The notes: generated from the letters alone by a model not told the origin. A stretch of 19,560 nt of DNA from Burkholderiaceae bacterium (GCA_031276435.1 JAISNB010000053.1:1-19560); one strand, 5' to 3'; counted from the first letter of the stretch, positions 1 through 7,279 are shown. Numbers and translations: made by a program.

Positions 1-34
1 AGAGGGGCGCGGCGCGAAGTTGTATTGGACATCA

Positions 35-157
35 TCATGCGCTCACAACCCCCCTCTCCCCCACCCTCTCCCCAAGGGGCGAGGGGGCTGAGTTGCTGGC
101 ATACGCCGCGCCGGAGGCCAGAAAAAGCGCGAGCAGGCACAGGTTCTTTTTCATCAT
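35..157 (-). CDS. Possible 40-residue secreted peptide within the repeat
   Basis: On the minus strand a start at 157 lies about 5 bases after a purine-rich GGAAAGGAAA stretch that could act as a ribosome binding site. The product begins MMKKNLCLLALFLASGAAYA, a textbook Sec signal peptide with a Lys pair, a hydrophobic core and an AYA cleavage site. After cleavage only about 19 residues remain. They are encoded by the repeat itself (SPLGERVGERG) and end at a TGA at 35-37. This is either a tiny secreted peptide or, more likely, the 5' end of a former secreted-protein gene whose body was lost when the repeat invaded. No family is recognised. Confidence 0.3.
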   Translation of the reverse strand: MMKKNLCLLALFLASGAAYASNSAPSPLGERVGERGVVSA

Positions 158-281
158 GCCGGTTTCCTTTCCTTGGTTGAAATCTGCGCGAGGCGCTCGA
201 CATGATCCCCTCCCCCCCGCCGGGGGGAGGGTTAGGGAGAGGGGCACGGCGCGAAGCGCCGCATTGGACATCATCATGTGC

Positions 282-399
282 TCAACCCCTCTCCCCCCTC
301 TCCCCAAGGTGCGAGGGGGCTGAGTTGCTGGCATGCGCCGCGCCGGAAAGCAGAAAAGACGCAAGCAGGCAGAGCGCGCCACAGGTTCTTGCCGATCAT
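282..399 (-). pseudogene. Frameshifted second copy of the signal-peptide ORF
   Basis: The second tandem unit carries the counterpart of the 35-157 reading frame, starting ATGATCGGCAAGAACCTGTG on the minus strand. An extra GCGCGCTCTG (10 bases) follows the conserved AACCTGTG and shifts the frame. Downstream of it the signal peptide reads on cleanly as CLLASFLLSGAAHASNSAP, then repeat-encoded residues, to a TGA at 282-284. This shows duplication followed by decay. It cannot be translated as one protein from the visible start. Confidence 0.4.
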
Positions 400-600
400 T
401 GCGGCTTCCTTTTTTCGGTTGCAAGCTGCGCGAGGCACTCGATATGATCCCCTCCCCCCGCCGGGGGAGGGTTAGGGAGAGGGGCGCGGCGCGAAGCGCC
501 GCATTGGACATCATCTTGCGCTCACAATCCCCTCTCCCCCACCCTCTCCCCAAGGGGCGAGGGAGTTGGTATGCGGCGCTTCGCGCCGGGGTGTGAGAAG

Positions 601-784
601 GTAGCGGGAGCATCCTGCTCCCGTCCATCCCGCCGGGGAAACAGGATACTTCTCCCACTTTGCCGTCATGGCGCGGAACGAAGCGCGAGGTATTCCCATC
701 GTCATGGCGAGGCGCGCATCAACGCGCCGTCTGCTACGCCAACTCCCCGTGCGCAAAACCGCAGTGCCTTCCCGAACAAGCGTT
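601..784. other. Intergenic DNA downstream of leuD with hairpins
   Basis: No gene is visible here. A perfect 7-bp stem GGGAGCA/TGCTCCC with a 3-base loop lies at 606-622, and a GC-only stem GGCGCG/CGCGCC at 711-728. Neither has a T-tract, so neither is a convincing terminator for the minus-strand leu operon. The stretch CGTCATGGCGCGG...GCGCGAGG, echoed by CGTCATGGCGAGG at about 700, looks like a diverged version of the CGTCATTGCGAG repeat found elsewhere in the window. Confidence 0.35.
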
Positions 785-1423
785 TCAGGCAAACAGCCAC
801 GGAAACTGCTCCTTGCGCCGCGCCTCGAAGGCGCGGATTTCGTCGGCGTGGCGCAGGGTCAGGCCGATGTCGTCCAGGCCGCCCAGCAGGCAGTAGCGGC
901 GGAAGGGCTGCACGTCGAAGGGCAATTCGCTGCCGTCGGGTTTGACGATGCGCTGGCGCTCCAGGTCGATGGTGAGCTGGTAGCCGCTAAAGGCGTATAC
1001 GTCGTCAAAGAGCTGGTCAACTTGCGTGTGGCTCAGGACGATGGGCAGCAGCCCGTTTTTGAAGCAGTTGTTGAAGAAGATGTCGGCAAAGCTGGGCGCG
1101 ATGATGCAGCGAAAACCATATTGCTCCAGCGCCCAGGGGGCGTGTTCGCGGCTGGAGCCGCAGCCAAAGTTGGCGCGCGCCAGCAGGATGGATGCGCGCG
1201 CGTAGCGCGGCTGGTTGAGCACAAAGTCGGGGTTGGGTTTGCGGCTGGCCGGATTCATGCCCGGCTCGCCGTGGTCGAGGTAGCGCCATTCATCAAAGAG
1301 GTTGTCGCCGAAGCCGGTTTTTTGGATGGATTTGAGAAATTGCTTGGGGATGATGGCGTCGGTGTCGACGTTTTCGCGGTCCATGGGGGCCACGATGCCT
1401 TGGTGAATGGTGAATTGCTTCAT
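785..1423 (-). CDS. leuD: 3-isopropylmalate dehydratase small subunit
   Basis: LeuD pairs with LeuC to isomerise 2-isopropylmalate to 3-isopropylmalate in cytoplasmic leucine biosynthesis. The 212-residue length is normal for the bacterial small subunit. Recognisable signatures are NVDTDAIIPKQFL (about residues 18-30) and the swivel-domain motif NFGCGSSREHAPWAL (85-99), whose Ser-Arg contact the substrate carboxylate in the aconitase superfamily. The start at 1423 gives the conserved N-terminus MKQFTIHQG, but no clear Shine-Dalgarno precedes it, so translation may depend on the upstream gene. It is the last gene of the visible leuC-lipoprotein-leuD operon. leuB, which I would expect next in Burkholderiales, is not within the 784 bases to the left. 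Confidence 0.97.
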   Translation of the reverse strand: MKQFTIHQGIVAPMDRENVDTDAIIPKQFLKSIQKTGFGDNLFDEWRYLDHGEPGMNPASRKPNPDFVLNQPRYARASILLARANFGCGSSREHAPWALEQYGFRCIIAPSFADIFFNNCFKNGLLPIVLSHTQVDQLFDDVYAFSGYQLTIDLERQRIVKPDGSELPFDVQPFRRYCLLGGLDDIGLTLRHADEIRAFEARRKEQFPWLFA

Positions 1424-1482
1424 GGGGCGGGGTGTGTTGCGTGTGCCGGGTGGCTGTCAGGGTGTGCGTCGTGAGGTGGGGG

Positions 1483-1626
1483 TTACTTGTGCTGGATTTC
1501 TTCGGCGGCTTTTTCGACGGCGCGGCCTCCGGCCTGTACGTCTTTGCCGACGCCAGCGACTGTGTTGCAGGCGGCCAGCAGCAGCGCGAGGGCGCTGGCG
1601 ATCAAGAGTGCGGTCAGTTGTTTCAT
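1483..1626 (-). CDS. Entericidin-like small lipoprotein
   Basis: A 47-residue protein starting at 1626, with a GAGGAAAC ribosome binding site upstream. It has a lipoprotein signal (MKQLTALLIASALALLLAAC) with lipobox LAAC, making Cys20 the acylated residue. The mature part, NTVAGVGKDVQAGGRAVEKA, is typical of the entericidin A/B family (EcnAB), small envelope lipoproteins described as a toxin/antidote pair in Enterobacteria. The position between leuC and leuD is, from memory, common in Burkholderiales, so co-transcription with the leu genes is likely. A single copy is present rather than an EcnA/EcnB pair, so a toxin-antidote role cannot be inferred. A longer in-frame start exists upstream but would overlap leuC and hide the signal peptide. 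Confidence 0.88.
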   Translation of the reverse strand: MKQLTALLIASALALLLAACNTVAGVGKDVQAGGRAVEKAAEEIQHK

Positions 1627-1693
1627 GCCAAGTTTCCTCAAGGTGAAAAAGAGATTTATTCTAGGCTTGCGCGGGGGCGGGCGGTTGCCGCAA

Positions 1694-3169
1694 TCAGGCC
1701 AGGCGGCGCACGTCGACAAAGTGACCATGGATGGCGGCAGCGGCGGCCATGGCGGGGCTGACCAGGTGTGTGCGCGAGAGCGCGCCTTGCCGCCCTTCAA
1801 AGTTGCGGTTGCTGGTGGATGCGCAACGCTCGCCCGGCTGGAGCCGGTCGGCGTTCATGGCAAGGCACATGGAGCAACCCGGCTCGCGCCACTGAAAGCC
1901 CGCGGCGGTGAAGATTTTGTCAAGCCCCTCGGCTTCGGCCTGCCGTTTGACCAGGCCAGAGCCGGGCACCACCATGGCAAGCTGGATGTTGGTGGCAATT
2001 TTGCGGCCCAGTTTCTTGACCACGGCGGCGGCTTGGCGCATGTCTTCGATGCGGCTGTTGGTGCACGAGCCGATGAATACCTTGTCGATGGATACGTCGC
2101 TGATGGGCTTGCCCGGCGTGAGCGCCATGTAGGTCAGGGCGCGTTCGATGGCGTCGCGCCGGGCGGCGTTTTTTTCCTGCTCGGGGTCGGGCACGCGGGC
2201 GTCGATGCCCAACACCATTTCAGGGCTGGTGCCCCAGGTGACTTGGGGCGCGATTTGCGCCGCGTCCAGTGTGACTGTGGCGTCAAACCGGGCGCCCGGG
2301 TCGGAGTGCAGCGTTTGCCAGTAGGCGCTGGCCTGCTGCCATTGCGCGCCGCCGGTGAATTGGCCGCTGGCCGCGTCGGTGCCGGGGGCCAGCAGCCGGC
2401 CTTTGAGGTATTCGATGGTTTTGCCGTCCACGGCCACCAGGCCAGCGCGCGCGCCCGCTTCAATGGCCATGTTGCAGACGGTCATGCGGCCTTCCATGCT
2501 GAGGGCGCGGATGGCGTCGCCAGCAAATTCAATGGTGTAGCCAGTGCCGCCCGCAGTGCCTGTTTTGCCGATGATGGCCAGCACAATGTCCTTGGCGGTG
2601 ACGCCGGGCGCGGCCTGGCCGTTGACTTGTACCAGCATGTTGCCAGCTTTTTTGGCCAGCAGGGTTTGCGTGGCCAGCACGTGCTCGACCTCGCTGGTGC
2701 CAATGCCGTGCGCCAGCGCGCCAAACGCGCCGTGGGTGCTGGTGTGGCTGTCGCCGCAGACAACGGTCATGCCCGGAAGGGTGGCGCCGTTTTCCGGGCC
2801 GATGACGTGCACGATGCCCTGGCGCGGGCTGAGAAACGGGAAGTACGCGGCAGCGCCGGTGGCGCGGATGTTGCGGTCGAGCGTGACGACCTGTTCGCGG
2901 CTGATGGGGTCGGCAATGCCGTCCAGCCCCTGCTCCCAGCCGGTGGTGGGGGTGTTGTGGTCGGCGGTGGCGACGATGGAGCCAACGCGCCAGACCTTGC
3001 GGCCCGCCGCGCGCAGGCCCTCAAAGGCCTGCGGGCTGGTGACTTCGTGCACCAGATGGCGGTCGATGTAGAGCAGGGCGGTGCCGTCCTCTTCGGTGCG
3101 GACGACGTGCGCGTCCCAGAGTTTGTCGTAAAGGGTGCGGGGTGTGGCTGGCGTGTTGGTCGTGGGCAT
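1694..3169 (-). CDS. leuC: 3-isopropylmalate dehydratase large subunit
   Basis: LeuC is the [4Fe-4S] catalytic subunit of isopropylmalate isomerase, partner of LeuD. The 491-residue product has the aconitase-family signatures GDSHTSTHGAFGALAHGIG (from about residue 139), SCTNSR with Cys369, and PGCSMCLAMN with Cys432 and Cys435; these three cysteines hold the cluster. It is about 20 residues longer than many LeuC proteins, partly through a Thr/Pro-rich N-terminus before the conserved TLYDKLWDAHVV. No good ribosome binding site precedes the start at 3169, but no better in-frame start is seen. It heads the leuC-lipoprotein-leuD operon. The 67-base gap to the lipoprotein gene shows no strong terminator. 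Confidence 0.97.
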   Translation of the reverse strand: MPTTNTPATPRTLYDKLWDAHVVRTEEDGTALLYIDRHLVHEVTSPQAFEGLRAAGRKVWRVGSIVATADHNTPTTGWEQGLDGIADPISREQVVTLDRNIRATGAAAYFPFLSPRQGIVHVIGPENGATLPGMTVVCGDSHTSTHGAFGALAHGIGTSEVEHVLATQTLLAKKAGNMLVQVNGQAAPGVTAKDIVLAIIGKTGTAGGTGYTIEFAGDAIRALSMEGRMTVCNMAIEAGARAGLVAVDGKTIEYLKGRLLAPGTDAASGQFTGGAQWQQASAYWQTLHSDPGARFDATVTLDAAQIAPQVTWGTSPEMVLGIDARVPDPEQEKNAARRDAIERALTYMALTPGKPISDVSIDKVFIGSCTNSRIEDMRQAAAVVKKLGRKIATNIQLAMVVPGSGLVKRQAEAEGLDKIFTAAGFQWREPGCSMCLAMNADRLQPGERCASTSNRNFEGRQGALSRTHLVSPAMAAAAAIHGHFVDVRRLA

Positions 3170-3301
3170 GGTTGCGTGATATGAAGTGGGGTTGATTTTT
3201 GGTGCTGGATTTTTTCTGGCAAAAATACTGGTTTATGGACAGTGGTGCTGCACCTTGGAGCGGGTATTTGGGGCTTCAGGGAAGTTCTGATTGAAATATT
3301 T

Positions 3302-3391
3302 GTCATTGCGAGCGCGAGCCGAAGGCTTGGCGGCAAAGCAATCCATGGGCCACATGGTGGATTGCCACGGGGCCTTGCCCCTCGCAATGAC
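3302..3391. repeat. 90-bp imperfect palindromic intergenic repeat
   Basis: The outer arms GTCATTGCGAG (3302-3312) and CTCGCAATGAC (3381-3391) are perfect 11-base inverted complements. Inner arms GCAATCCATG (from about 3338) and TGGATTGC (about 3357-3364) also pair, so the whole unit can fold into a long stem. Related sequences occur at 18836-18906 and 19255-19287. This family is abundant between genes in many proteobacteria. The rest of the 3170-3519 gap between leuC and the LysR gene is comparatively AT-rich and must hold the leuC promoter, but I could not pick a convincing one. Confidence 0.8.
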
Positions 3392-3519
3392 GGTTTATCA
3401 GATGTTCCTTGGGGTTTGATTTTGAAATAATGATGATACCCGGGCCGGAATGCATTTCACGCTTTGTTTTTGGGTTCATGGGTATATTCCTGGAAAATGG
3501 CTGCATCAGGTTTCATGAA

Positions 3520-4497
3520 TCAGGCGGGTTGGGGACAGATGCTTTCGGCGCGCCGCAGGTGCGCGACCAGAAGTTTCGCCGCCGCAGGCAGTGTATCAAA
3601 GTCGCGCGCCACAAGCCGCAAATCGCGCCGCGCCCAGTCGTCGGCCAGCGCGATGGCCGTCAGGTTGCCAAGCCCTTGCAGCAGTGCAAAAGCGCCGTCT
3701 GGCAGTACGCCGATGCCCAGGCCGTTGTCGATCATGCGGCACATGGCGTCCAGTCCGCGCACCTGGATGCGCTGGCGCAGCGCTTTGCCAGAGCGCGCGG
3801 CGGCCTGGTGCAAGGCCGCGCCAATGCTGCTTTGGTTGTGCAGGCCCACGATGTCGTGCTCCAGCGCCTGCGCAAAGAATATCTGTTTGTGCGCGGCCAG
3901 CGGATGGTTGCGGGGCGCAACCAGTACGAGCGCGTCGCTGCGGTAAGGCAGGCTGACCAAGCCGCCGCTGCCGCCGCTGGCGGCAGGTTGCGCGGGCGCG
4001 GTTGCCGCCGCCGCTGCGCAGATGCCGATGTCGGCAACGCCTTCTTGCAAGGCGCGCAGCACATCGGCGCTGATGTGTTCTTCAAGATCGATTTTGACGG
4101 ATTCGTGCTGCCGGGCAAAGGCGCCCAGGTCGCCGGGCAGGAATTGCAGGATGGCCGAGATGGTGGCGTGGATGCGCACGTGGCCGCGCACGCCATGGGC
4201 AAATTCGCCCAGTTCGTTTTGCATGCGCTGCAACCCGTGCAGGACGCCGCGGGCATGGTGCAGCACGCTTTGGCCCGCGGCGCTCGGGCGCACACCCCGC
4301 GCGTGGCGCTGTAGCAGCGGCGCGCCAAGCGCCGTTTCCAGATCGGACAGCCGCTTGCTGACGGCCGATGCGGCGATGCGCTCGCGCTCGGCGGCGCGGC
4401 CAATGCCGCCCGATTCGCACACCGCCACAAAGAGCCGGAGCGTTACGAAGTCGATGCGTCGCAGAAGGTTGTGCTCAAAGGTCACGCTGCAATTCAT
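3520..4497 (-). CDS. LysR-type transcriptional regulator
   Basis: A 325-residue protein with the LysR layout: an N-terminal winged helix-turn-helix (about residues 14-73, including LRLFVAVCESGGIGRAAERE and SAVSKRLSDLETALGAPLLQR) and a periplasmic-binding-like effector domain (about 100-305) with the usual late GLGIGVLPDGA motif. The start at 4497 is chosen because it puts the DNA-binding domain close to the N-terminus; only a weak CAGAGA precedes it. An earlier in-frame start would add about 49 basic, low-complexity residues. It lies between gltA and leuC on the same strand, and has its own intergenic regions on both sides. Its target is unknown. LysR proteins often regulate a divergent neighbour, but none is divergent here, so inference from position is weak. 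Confidence 0.92.
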   Translation of the reverse strand: MNCSVTFEHNLLRRIDFVTLRLFVAVCESGGIGRAAERERIAASAVSKRLSDLETALGAPLLQRHARGVRPSAAGQSVLHHARGVLHGLQRMQNELGEFAHGVRGHVRIHATISAILQFLPGDLGAFARQHESVKIDLEEHISADVLRALQEGVADIGICAAAAATAPAQPAASGGSGGLVSLPYRSDALVLVAPRNHPLAAHKQIFFAQALEHDIVGLHNQSSIGAALHQAAARSGKALRQRIQVRGLDAMCRMIDNGLGIGVLPDGAFALLQGLGNLTAIALADDWARRDLRLVARDFDTLPAAAKLLVAHLRRAESICPQPA

Positions 4498-4642
4498 TCT
4501 CTGTTGACGATGCCTGATTGGGATTCTCCTGCTAAAACCGGGTTTGTGACATCGTATTTGGAGATGGCTTTTGGCCATGTCGCGAAGGCTGCGCGCTGCT
4601 TTTCGGCTGCGGCAAGGCTTTGGGCTTTTTCGCGGGGCCAGC

Positions 4643-4678
4643 AAAAAACCCGCCAGCCATGGGGCGGGCGGGTTTTTG
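4643..4678 (-). terminator. Intrinsic terminator of gltA
   Basis: An 11-bp stem AAAAACCCGCC (4644-4654) / GGCGGGTTTTT (4667-4677) with a 12-base loop. Read on the minus strand the stem ends in six T residues, as expected for a Rho-independent terminator about 95 bases after the gltA stop. The A/T flanks are symmetrical, so it could also stop plus-strand transcripts. It separates the sdh-gltA unit from the LysR gene. Confidence 0.9.
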
Positions 4679-4774
4679 GAGAAACCGCGTCAGCAGCAAA
4701 AGGGCTTTGCGCCGCGCCTTGCCGGTTGTGTCGCCACGGCTGGCAAGGCGGCGCTGGCTGCGGCAGCGCGCGCG

Positions 4775-6070
4775 TCAGGGGATGTTGCGGCGCGCGGGGC
4801 CGACAAAGAGTTGGCGCGGACGGCCAATTTTGTATTCGGGATCGCCGATCATTTCGTTGAGTTGGGCAATCCAGCCCACGGTGCGGGCCAGCGCGAAGAG
4901 GCCGGTGAACAGCTTGACGGGGATGCCAATGGCGCGTTGCACGATGCCGGAATAAAAGTCCACGTTGGGGTAGAGCTTGCGCTGGACGAAGTAGTCATCT
5001 TCCAGGGCGATTTTTTCCAGCGCCTTGGCCAGGGCGAACAGCGGGTCTTTTTCAAGCCCGAGTTCCTGCAACACCTCGTTGCAGGTTTCCTGCATGAGTT
5101 TGGCGCGCGGGTCGTAGTTCTTGTAGACGCGGTGACCAAAGCCCATGAGTTTGACGCCGGAGTTCTTGTCCTTGACTTTTTCCATGAATTCGCCCACCTT
5201 GGCGATGCCGCCCATGGCCTGGATTTCTTCAAGCATGTTCAGGCAGGCCTCGTTGGCGCCACCGTGCGACGGCCCCCACAGGCAGGCCACGCCAGCGGCG
5301 ATGGCGGCAAACGGGTTGGTGCCGGAGCTGCCGCACAGGCGCACGGTGGAGGTGGAGGCGTTTTGCTCGTGGTCGGCGTGCAGGATGAAGATGCGGTCGA
5401 GCGCCTTTTCAAGCACGGGGTTGACTTTGTATTCCTCGCACGGCGTGCCAAACATCATGCGCAGGAAGTTGCCGGAGTAGCTCAGGGCGTTGTTCGGGTA
5501 AACGTAGGGTTCGCCAACGCCGTATTTGTAGGCCATGGCCACCAGTGTGGGCATTTTGGCGATGAGCTGGATGGCGGCAACGTCACGGTGCCGGGGGTTG
5601 TGGATGTCGGTGCTTTCATGGTAGAAGGCCGACATGCCGCCAACCAGGCCCGTCAGTACGGCCATGGGGTGCGCGTCGCGCCGGAAACCGCGCAGGAAGA
5701 ATTGCATTTGCTCGTTGACCATGGTGTGGCTGTTGACGAGCTTGTGGAATTTGTCGCGCTGCTGCGCGTCTGGCAATTCGCCATAGAGCAGCAGGAAACA
5801 GGTGTCGAGGTAGTCGCATTTCTGGGCGAGTTGTTCGATGGGGTAGCCGCGGTAGAGCAGTTCGCCCTTGTCGCCATCGATGTAGGTGATGGCCGATTCG
5901 CAGGACGCGGTGGACAGGAAGCCCGGATCGTAGGTGAACATGCCGGTTTGCCCGTAGAGCTTGCGGATGTCGATGACATCCGGCCCCATGGTGCCGTGGT
6001 AGATGGGCAGTTCAACGTCGGGGCTGCCGTTGGTAAAGGACAGCTTGGCTTTGTTTTCTGAGGCTTTCAT
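4775..6070 (-). CDS. gltA: Citrate synthase
   Basis: Condenses oxaloacetate and acetyl-CoA to citrate, the entry step of the TCA cycle. The 431-residue product is a full-length type II (hexameric, Gram-negative) citrate synthase. Catalytic residues line up with the family: His269 in GPSHGGANE, His313 in GFGHRVYK and Asp371 in NVDFYSG. The start at 6070 is fixed by an AGGAG ribosome binding site about 6 bases upstream and the N-terminal MKASENKAKLSF. It is last in the GntR-sdhCDAB-sdhE-gltA series, 169 bases after sdhE, a gap large enough to hold its own promoter or an RNA-processing site. The C-terminus, ending RRNIP, is a few residues shorter than usual. Confidence 0.98.
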   Translation of the reverse strand: MKASENKAKLSFTNGSPDVELPIYHGTMGPDVIDIRKLYGQTGMFTYDPGFLSTASCESAITYIDGDKGELLYRGYPIEQLAQKCDYLDTCFLLLYGELPDAQQRDKFHKLVNSHTMVNEQMQFFLRGFRRDAHPMAVLTGLVGGMSAFYHESTDIHNPRHRDVAAIQLIAKMPTLVAMAYKYGVGEPYVYPNNALSYSGNFLRMMFGTPCEEYKVNPVLEKALDRIFILHADHEQNASTSTVRLCGSSGTNPFAAIAAGVACLWGPSHGGANEACLNMLEEIQAMGGIAKVGEFMEKVKDKNSGVKLMGFGHRVYKNYDPRAKLMQETCNEVLQELGLEKDPLFALAKALEKIALEDDYFVQRKLYPNVDFYSGIVQRAIGIPVKLFTGLFALARTVGWIAQLNEMIGDPEYKIGRPRQLFVGPARRNIP

Positions 6071-6122
6071 CGCTTGGCTCCTGTGTATCTCTGTGTTGAT
6101 GTAAATGGTGTTGAATGATGAT

Positions 6123-6222
6123 CGGCGGCAATGCCGCCGGGCGATGGCTTGGGTCTGGTCAATGCCGCCAGAGGGGGGACAGGGAGCGATCTCCCTTTTC
6201 TGGCGGCAATGGGCCAAGGCCC
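6123..6222. promoter_or_regulatory. Structured sdhE-gltA intergenic region
   Basis: Three nested or adjacent inverted repeats fill this gap. They are CGGCGGC/GCCGCCG with a 3-base loop (6123-6139); a 10-bp stem TGCCGCCAGA (6163-6172) / TCTGGCGGCA (6199-6208) enclosing a smaller GGGAG/CTCCC stem (6182-6195); and GGGCC-AA-GGCCC (6211-6222). In the minus-strand transcript they would lie between the sdhE stop and the gltA start. None ends in a clean U-tract, so an mRNA-stability or processing role is as likely as partial termination. Function is inferred only. Confidence 0.45.
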
Positions 6223-6239
6223 ACAAAAGGCAAAGGGTA

Positions 6240-6512
6240 TCAGGGCCTGATTAGCCCCAGAACCTCAAGTGCTTCTGGGCAATCCAGATTGCCGGTTGGC
6301 TTTTTGCGTTTGAGCAGCAAATCCAGCAGATCATGGTCGTCAAGTGCTATTAGGGCTGACAGACCTTGCATTTGGCTAACAGTGAGGTTACTGCCGTGGC
6401 GCGCGAAAAAACGCTCCAGCAGCAGGTCGTTTTCGAGCAGGCCGCGCCGACAGCGCCACCTGAGTTTGCTCAGGGCGCGCGCGTCGATGCGGGTCGGGGC
6501 GGCGGTCGTCAT
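6240..6512 (-). CDS. sdhE: FAD assembly factor SdhE
   Basis: A 90-residue protein of the SdhE/SDHAF2/YgfY family, which promotes covalent attachment of FAD to SdhA. The diagnostic RRGLLE (residues 22-27) followed by NDLLLERFF is present, as is the helical C-terminal half with the acidic DDHDLLDLLL stretch. The length matches the family (about 80-95). It starts 39 bases after sdhB and precedes gltA, the normal place in Burkholderiales. Its client, SdhA, is encoded two genes upstream in the same operon. Confidence 0.95.
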   Translation of the reverse strand: MTTAAPTRIDARALSKLRWRCRRGLLENDLLLERFFARHGSNLTVSQMQGLSALIALDDHDLLDLLLKRKKPTGNLDCPEALEVLGLIRP

Positions 6513-6551
6513 GCGGCAGAGGCGGCGGGCTGGGTTGCTGGCGCGGGGCGT

Positions 6552-7256
6552 TCAGACGGCGCGCCGGAGCATCAGTTCCTTGATTTTGCCGATGGCCCGC
6601 GTGGGGTTGAGTCCCTTGGGGCAGACGTCGACGCAGTTCATGATGGTGTGGCAGCGAAACAGCCGGTACGGGTCTTCCAGGTTGTCCAGGCGCGCGCTGG
6701 TGGCCTGGTCGCGGCTGTCGGCGATGAAGCGGTAGGCTTGCAGCAGGCCGGCGGGGCCGACGAATTTGTCGGGGTTCCACCAGAAGCTCGGGCAAGAGGT
6801 GGAGCAACTGGCGCACAGGATGCATTCGTACAGGCCGTTGAGTTCTTCGCGCTCTTCGGGCGATTGCAGGCGCTCGCGCGCCGGTGGCGGCGTGTCGTTG
6901 ACGAGGTAGGGCCTGATCGATTCGTACTGGTTGAAGAATTGCGTCATGTCGACGATGAGGTCGCGCACCACGGGCAGGCCGGGCAGGGGTTTGAGCACGA
7001 TCGGATCCTGGAGCGTGCGCAGGTTGGTCAGGCAGGCCAGGCCGTTTTTGCCATTGATGTTCATGGCGTCAGAGCCGCATACGCCTTCGCGGCAGGAGCG
7101 CCGGAACGAGATGCTCGGGTCCTTGGCCTTGAGCTTGATGAGTGCGTCCAGCAGCATGCGCTCGTGGCCGTCGAGTTCAAGCTCGATGGTTTCCATGCGC
7201 GGCTTGCTGCCGGTGTCGGGGTCGTAGCGGTAGATTTTGAAGATTCGTTTTTGCAT
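6552..7256 (-). CDS. sdhB: Succinate dehydrogenase iron-sulfur subunit
   Basis: The 234-residue electron-transfer subunit of complex II, passing electrons from SdhA flavin to quinone through three clusters. All ligands are visible. The [2Fe-2S] site is Cys55, Cys60, Asp63 and Cys75 in CREGVCGSD...GLAC; Asp in place of the second-motif Cys is also seen in E. coli. The cysteines of the [4Fe-4S] and [3Fe-4S] sites are Cys145, 148, 151, 155, 202, 208 and 212. The conserved Trp-Trp after CPSF lies near the quinone site. The start at 7256 gives MQKRIFKIYRYDPD, the usual N-terminus. It follows sdhA by 23 bases in the operon and acts on the cytoplasmic face of the inner membrane. Confidence 0.98.
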   Translation of the reverse strand: MQKRIFKIYRYDPDTGSKPRMETIELELDGHERMLLDALIKLKAKDPSISFRRSCREGVCGSDAMNINGKNGLACLTNLRTLQDPIVLKPLPGLPVVRDLIVDMTQFFNQYESIRPYLVNDTPPPARERLQSPEEREELNGLYECILCASCSTSCPSFWWNPDKFVGPAGLLQAYRFIADSRDQATSARLDNLEDPYRLFRCHTIMNCVDVCPKGLNPTRAIGKIKELMLRRAV

Positions 7257-7279
7257 GGTTGCTGGTCTCCTCGGCCCGG

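Larger units (their letters stand above)
1..600. repeat. Tandem repeat, ~240-bp unit, about 2.5 copies
   Basis: The shared segment beginning ATTGGACATCATC occurs at 24, 263 and 503, giving spacings of 239 and 240 bases. Each unit holds a pyrimidine-rich tract (CCCCTCTCCC...CCCTCTCCCC), a GGGCGAGGG or GTGCGAGGG stretch, a purine-rich GGGTTAGGGAGAGGGG stretch and a short palindrome, GGCGCGAAGCGCC (248-260, 488-500, and inverted at 575-587). The first unit is cut by the window edge and its palindrome is degenerate. The third diverges after about 560. Similar GGGAGAGGG plus GGCGCGAAGCGCC elements recur at the right end of the window, so this is a dispersed intergenic repeat that has also expanded in tandem here. 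No transposase is nearby. Confidence 0.85.

Noticed and set aside
1..600. CRISPR-like array
   Set aside because: The period is about 240 bp, there are fewer than three units, and the units are homologous throughout with no short repeat/unique spacer pattern and no cas gene.
606..622. Terminator for the leu operon
   Set aside because: The stem is perfect but short, lies more than 160 bases after leuD and has no T-tract in the minus-strand direction.
1487..3184. A 565-codon open frame on the plus strand opposite leuC
   Set aside because: It is the antisense shadow of leuC in GC-rich DNA. It has no recognisable motif and low-complexity composition, while the minus strand encodes a complete LeuC.
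4498..4644. Longer N-terminus for the LysR regulator
   Set aside because: The extra 49 residues are basic and low in complexity, and precede the normal LysR start.
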